DNA of 5,935 bases from positions 1 to 5,935 of the forward strand of contig QMMS01000282.1 of the NCBI GenBank assembly GCA_003647375.1, written 5' to 3'. The stretch is from Deltaproteobacteria bacterium (GTDB lineage: Bacteria > Desulfobacterota > Desulfobacteria > Desulfobacterales > B30-G6). Numbering within the stretch: position 1 is the first letter of the stretch; every line of letters starts with the position of its first letter. Positions 5,102 through 5,935 of this stretch are shown here, one piece after another. Both the position numbers and the translations under genes were made by a program. The notes under the pieces are model-generated. The model searched no databases. It was not told the DNA's origin and saw only the letters and a program-made list of their open reading frames with translations.

Positions 5102-5163
5102 TAATTCATATTTTCCAACCTGTCAATCAAGTTCTTCCGTTTTTACTCGACGATTTAAATCTG

Positions 5164-5198
5164 GTAGGAGGTAGCCGGATAGGCTACCCCCTCCCTAC
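5164..5198 (-). ncRNA. Domain VI-like hairpin of the group II intron
   Basis: On the minus strand, GGTAGCC/GGCTACC closes a 5-nt loop (TATCC). The stem continues outward as GTAGG(G)A with TCCTAC across a GGG bulge. Its place just after the domain V-like hairpin and before the putative intron end fits domain VI. No run of T follows, which argues against a simple terminator. Confidence 0.6.
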
Positions 5199-5199
5199 A

Positions 5200-5230
5200 G
5201 AACGGCTCGTACCGGCCAGGTAAGCCGCTC
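5200..5230 (-). ncRNA. Domain V-like catalytic hairpin of the group II intron (non-standard)
   Basis: The minus strand reads GAGCGGCT ... AGCCGTTC: an 8-bp stem beginning with the AGC triad opposite GUU, a 2-nt CG bulge on the 3' side, a second stem TACC/GGTA, and loop TGGCC. Triad, bulge and two-stem layout match domain V. The length (31 rather than 34 nt) and the non-GNRA loop do not match the usual form. Confidence 0.6.
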
Positions 5231-5235
5231 CTCGA

Positions 5236-5935
5236 TTAGCGACTGAATTTAAATTCAAGAGATTGTTGCATCTGTGTAAAATCATGTAGAAAGATCAATT
5301 CCTGCCTTCTGAACCATTGGAGGTTCATAACAAACCGTACCTCTTTACGCGTTACCGATTGCCATCTGTTCATCTTAACCCAGACCCGACGTGCGTCATG
5401 GGGTTTATACCCGGTCCGTATCATCATTTTCTGGAATTTCCGCGGATTCTTCCATTTCTTCAGTTGCATGGATCTGAGACGACTGCGTATCCACCCGTCG
5501 AGATCCCTGAATAGCATTCGGAACTCCTGAATACGAAAATACCCAACCCAACCCCTTAAATACACGCTCAGTTCTTGGATGGCCTGGTACATGGACAATG
5601 GATTGTTCCTGCGGGTTAATTCCCTGACCTTGGTCTTGAATTTAAGACGGGCTTTATTGCTCACCCTGATCTTTTCCAGAAAGATTTGGAACCCAAGAAA
5701 CGGAACATCTTTAACCAATGCCACCTGACTCTTTTCCTTATTTACAGGAAGGTTTAGATTATTCTCCAGGTGACCGGTGATTCCTTCCATTACCCGCTTT
5801 GCAGCTCTTTCTGATTTTAACAAAATCAGAAAGTCGTCTGCCCAGCGGCAGTACCGATGGCCTCTTTTCTCCAGTTCCTGATCCAACTCGTTCAAGACAA
5901 TATTGGACAACATCGGTGAGAGCGGAGACCCTTGA
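5236..5935 (-). CDS. ltrA: Group II intron reverse transcriptase/maturase, C-terminal part (5' end off window)
   Basis: The visible 232 residues begin QGSPLSPMLSNIVLNELD (RT motif 4), then YCRWADDF (31-34 = WADD, catalytic site; YADD is usual), LPVNKEKS and FLGFQI. The maturase X/thumb region follows: YLRGWVGYFRIQEF, LDGWIRSRLR, KKWKNPRKF and TGYKPHDARRVW. The protein reverse-transcribes and helps splice its host intron. The reading frame is intact up to the window edge and ends at TAA 5236. No HNH endonuclease motif is seen after the maturase domain, so an endonuclease is absent or unrecognised. The downstream domain V/VI-like hairpins support a real intron rather than a DGR or retron RT. 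Trp in place of Tyr at the active site is uncommon. Confidence 0.93.
   Translation of the reverse strand, partial: QGSPLSPMLSNIVLNELDQELEKRGHRYCRWADDFLILLKSERAAKRVMEGITGHLENNLNLPVNKEKSQVALVKDVPFLGFQIFLEKIRVSNKARLKFKTKVRELTRRNNPLSMYQAIQELSVYLRGWVGYFRIQEFRMLFRDLDGWIRSRLRSMQLKKWKNPRKFQKMMIRTGYKPHDARRVWVKMNRWQSVTRKEVRFVMNLQWFRRQELIFLHDFTQMQQSLEFKFSR

Larger units (their letters stand above)
5159..5935 (-). mobile_element. Group II intron, 3' part only (continues beyond the window)
   Basis: A group II intron-type reverse transcriptase is followed, in the same orientation, by two compact RNA hairpins in the order expected for domains V and VI, then CTACCAGAT, similar to the usual CTACC(C)GAT-like 3' intron end. 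The 3' boundary is therefore placed near 5159-5160. The 5' part (domains I-III and the N-terminal part of the RT) lies outside the window. The intron has inserted in the same orientation as the toxin-antitoxin pair, about 60 bp upstream of its -35 box. Confidence 0.75.

Noticed and set aside
5236..5935. Retron or diversity-generating retroelement RT
   Set aside because: The GIIM/maturase thumb motifs (LRGWVGYF, WIRSRLR) and following domain V/VI-like hairpins point to a group II intron; no template/variable repeat pair or msr/msd-like structure was seen.

Overview
The window looks like chromosomal DNA from an anaerobic, sulfur-metabolising deltaproteobacterium (Desulfobacterota, probably a Desulfobacterales-type sulfate reducer). 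This is inferred from the predicted selenoprotein, a sigma-54 regulator with a cysteine-rich PAS domain, DsrE-like small proteins, a cytochrome-c-like secreted protein and an interspersed palindromic repeat of a kind I associate with that group. No rRNA, tRNA or CRISPR array was seen.

Left part (1-2640): a regulated sulfur/selenium gene set, all on the minus strand. The central feature is one 374-codon reading frame (1263 to 139) interrupted only by two in-frame TGA codons. Both TGAs occupy the same position in two tandem rhodanese domains (Cys-x4-TGA-Lys-Leu), and each is followed at the right distance by a small hairpin with a G-containing loop. I read it as a single exported triple-rhodanese lipoprotein with selenocysteine at residues 116 and 221, not three genes or a pseudogene. 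Just upstream, and probably in the same transcript, is a secreted 114-residue protein resembling a cytochrome c that lacks a CxxCH haem motif. A good sigma-54 promoter (TGGCAT-N5-TTGCT) precedes the pair. Further upstream lie two small overlapping genes, probably DsrE/DsrH-like sulfur carriers, with their own sigma-54 promoter (TGGTAT-N5-TTGCT).

Centre (2640-4022, plus strand): a PAS-AAA+-Fis sigma-54-dependent activator, divergent from the DsrE-like genes. TGTTAA/TTAACA dyads lie about 115-130 bp upstream of the -12 element of both sigma-54 promoters, one of them in the regulator's own leader. The simplest model is that this activator senses a redox, metal or sulfur signal through its five PAS-domain cysteines. 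It would then switch on the cytoplasmic DsrE-like pair and the exported selenorhodanese pair together, while possibly controlling itself.

Right part (4023-5935): accessory DNA. A 357-bp stretch without a convincing gene carries a 13-bp tandem duplication. It is followed by a minus-strand toxin-antitoxin pair (Phd/YefM-type antitoxin and PIN-domain VapC-type toxin, overlapping as TTGA) and then the 3' part of a group II intron. The intron retains the C-terminal part of its reverse transcriptase/maturase, with WADD in place of YADD, and hairpins that look like domains V and VI. The intron's 3' end lies about 60 bp from the TA promoter. The far left edge (1-138) is a near-complete palindromic repeat that abuts the stop codon of the selenorhodanese gene.
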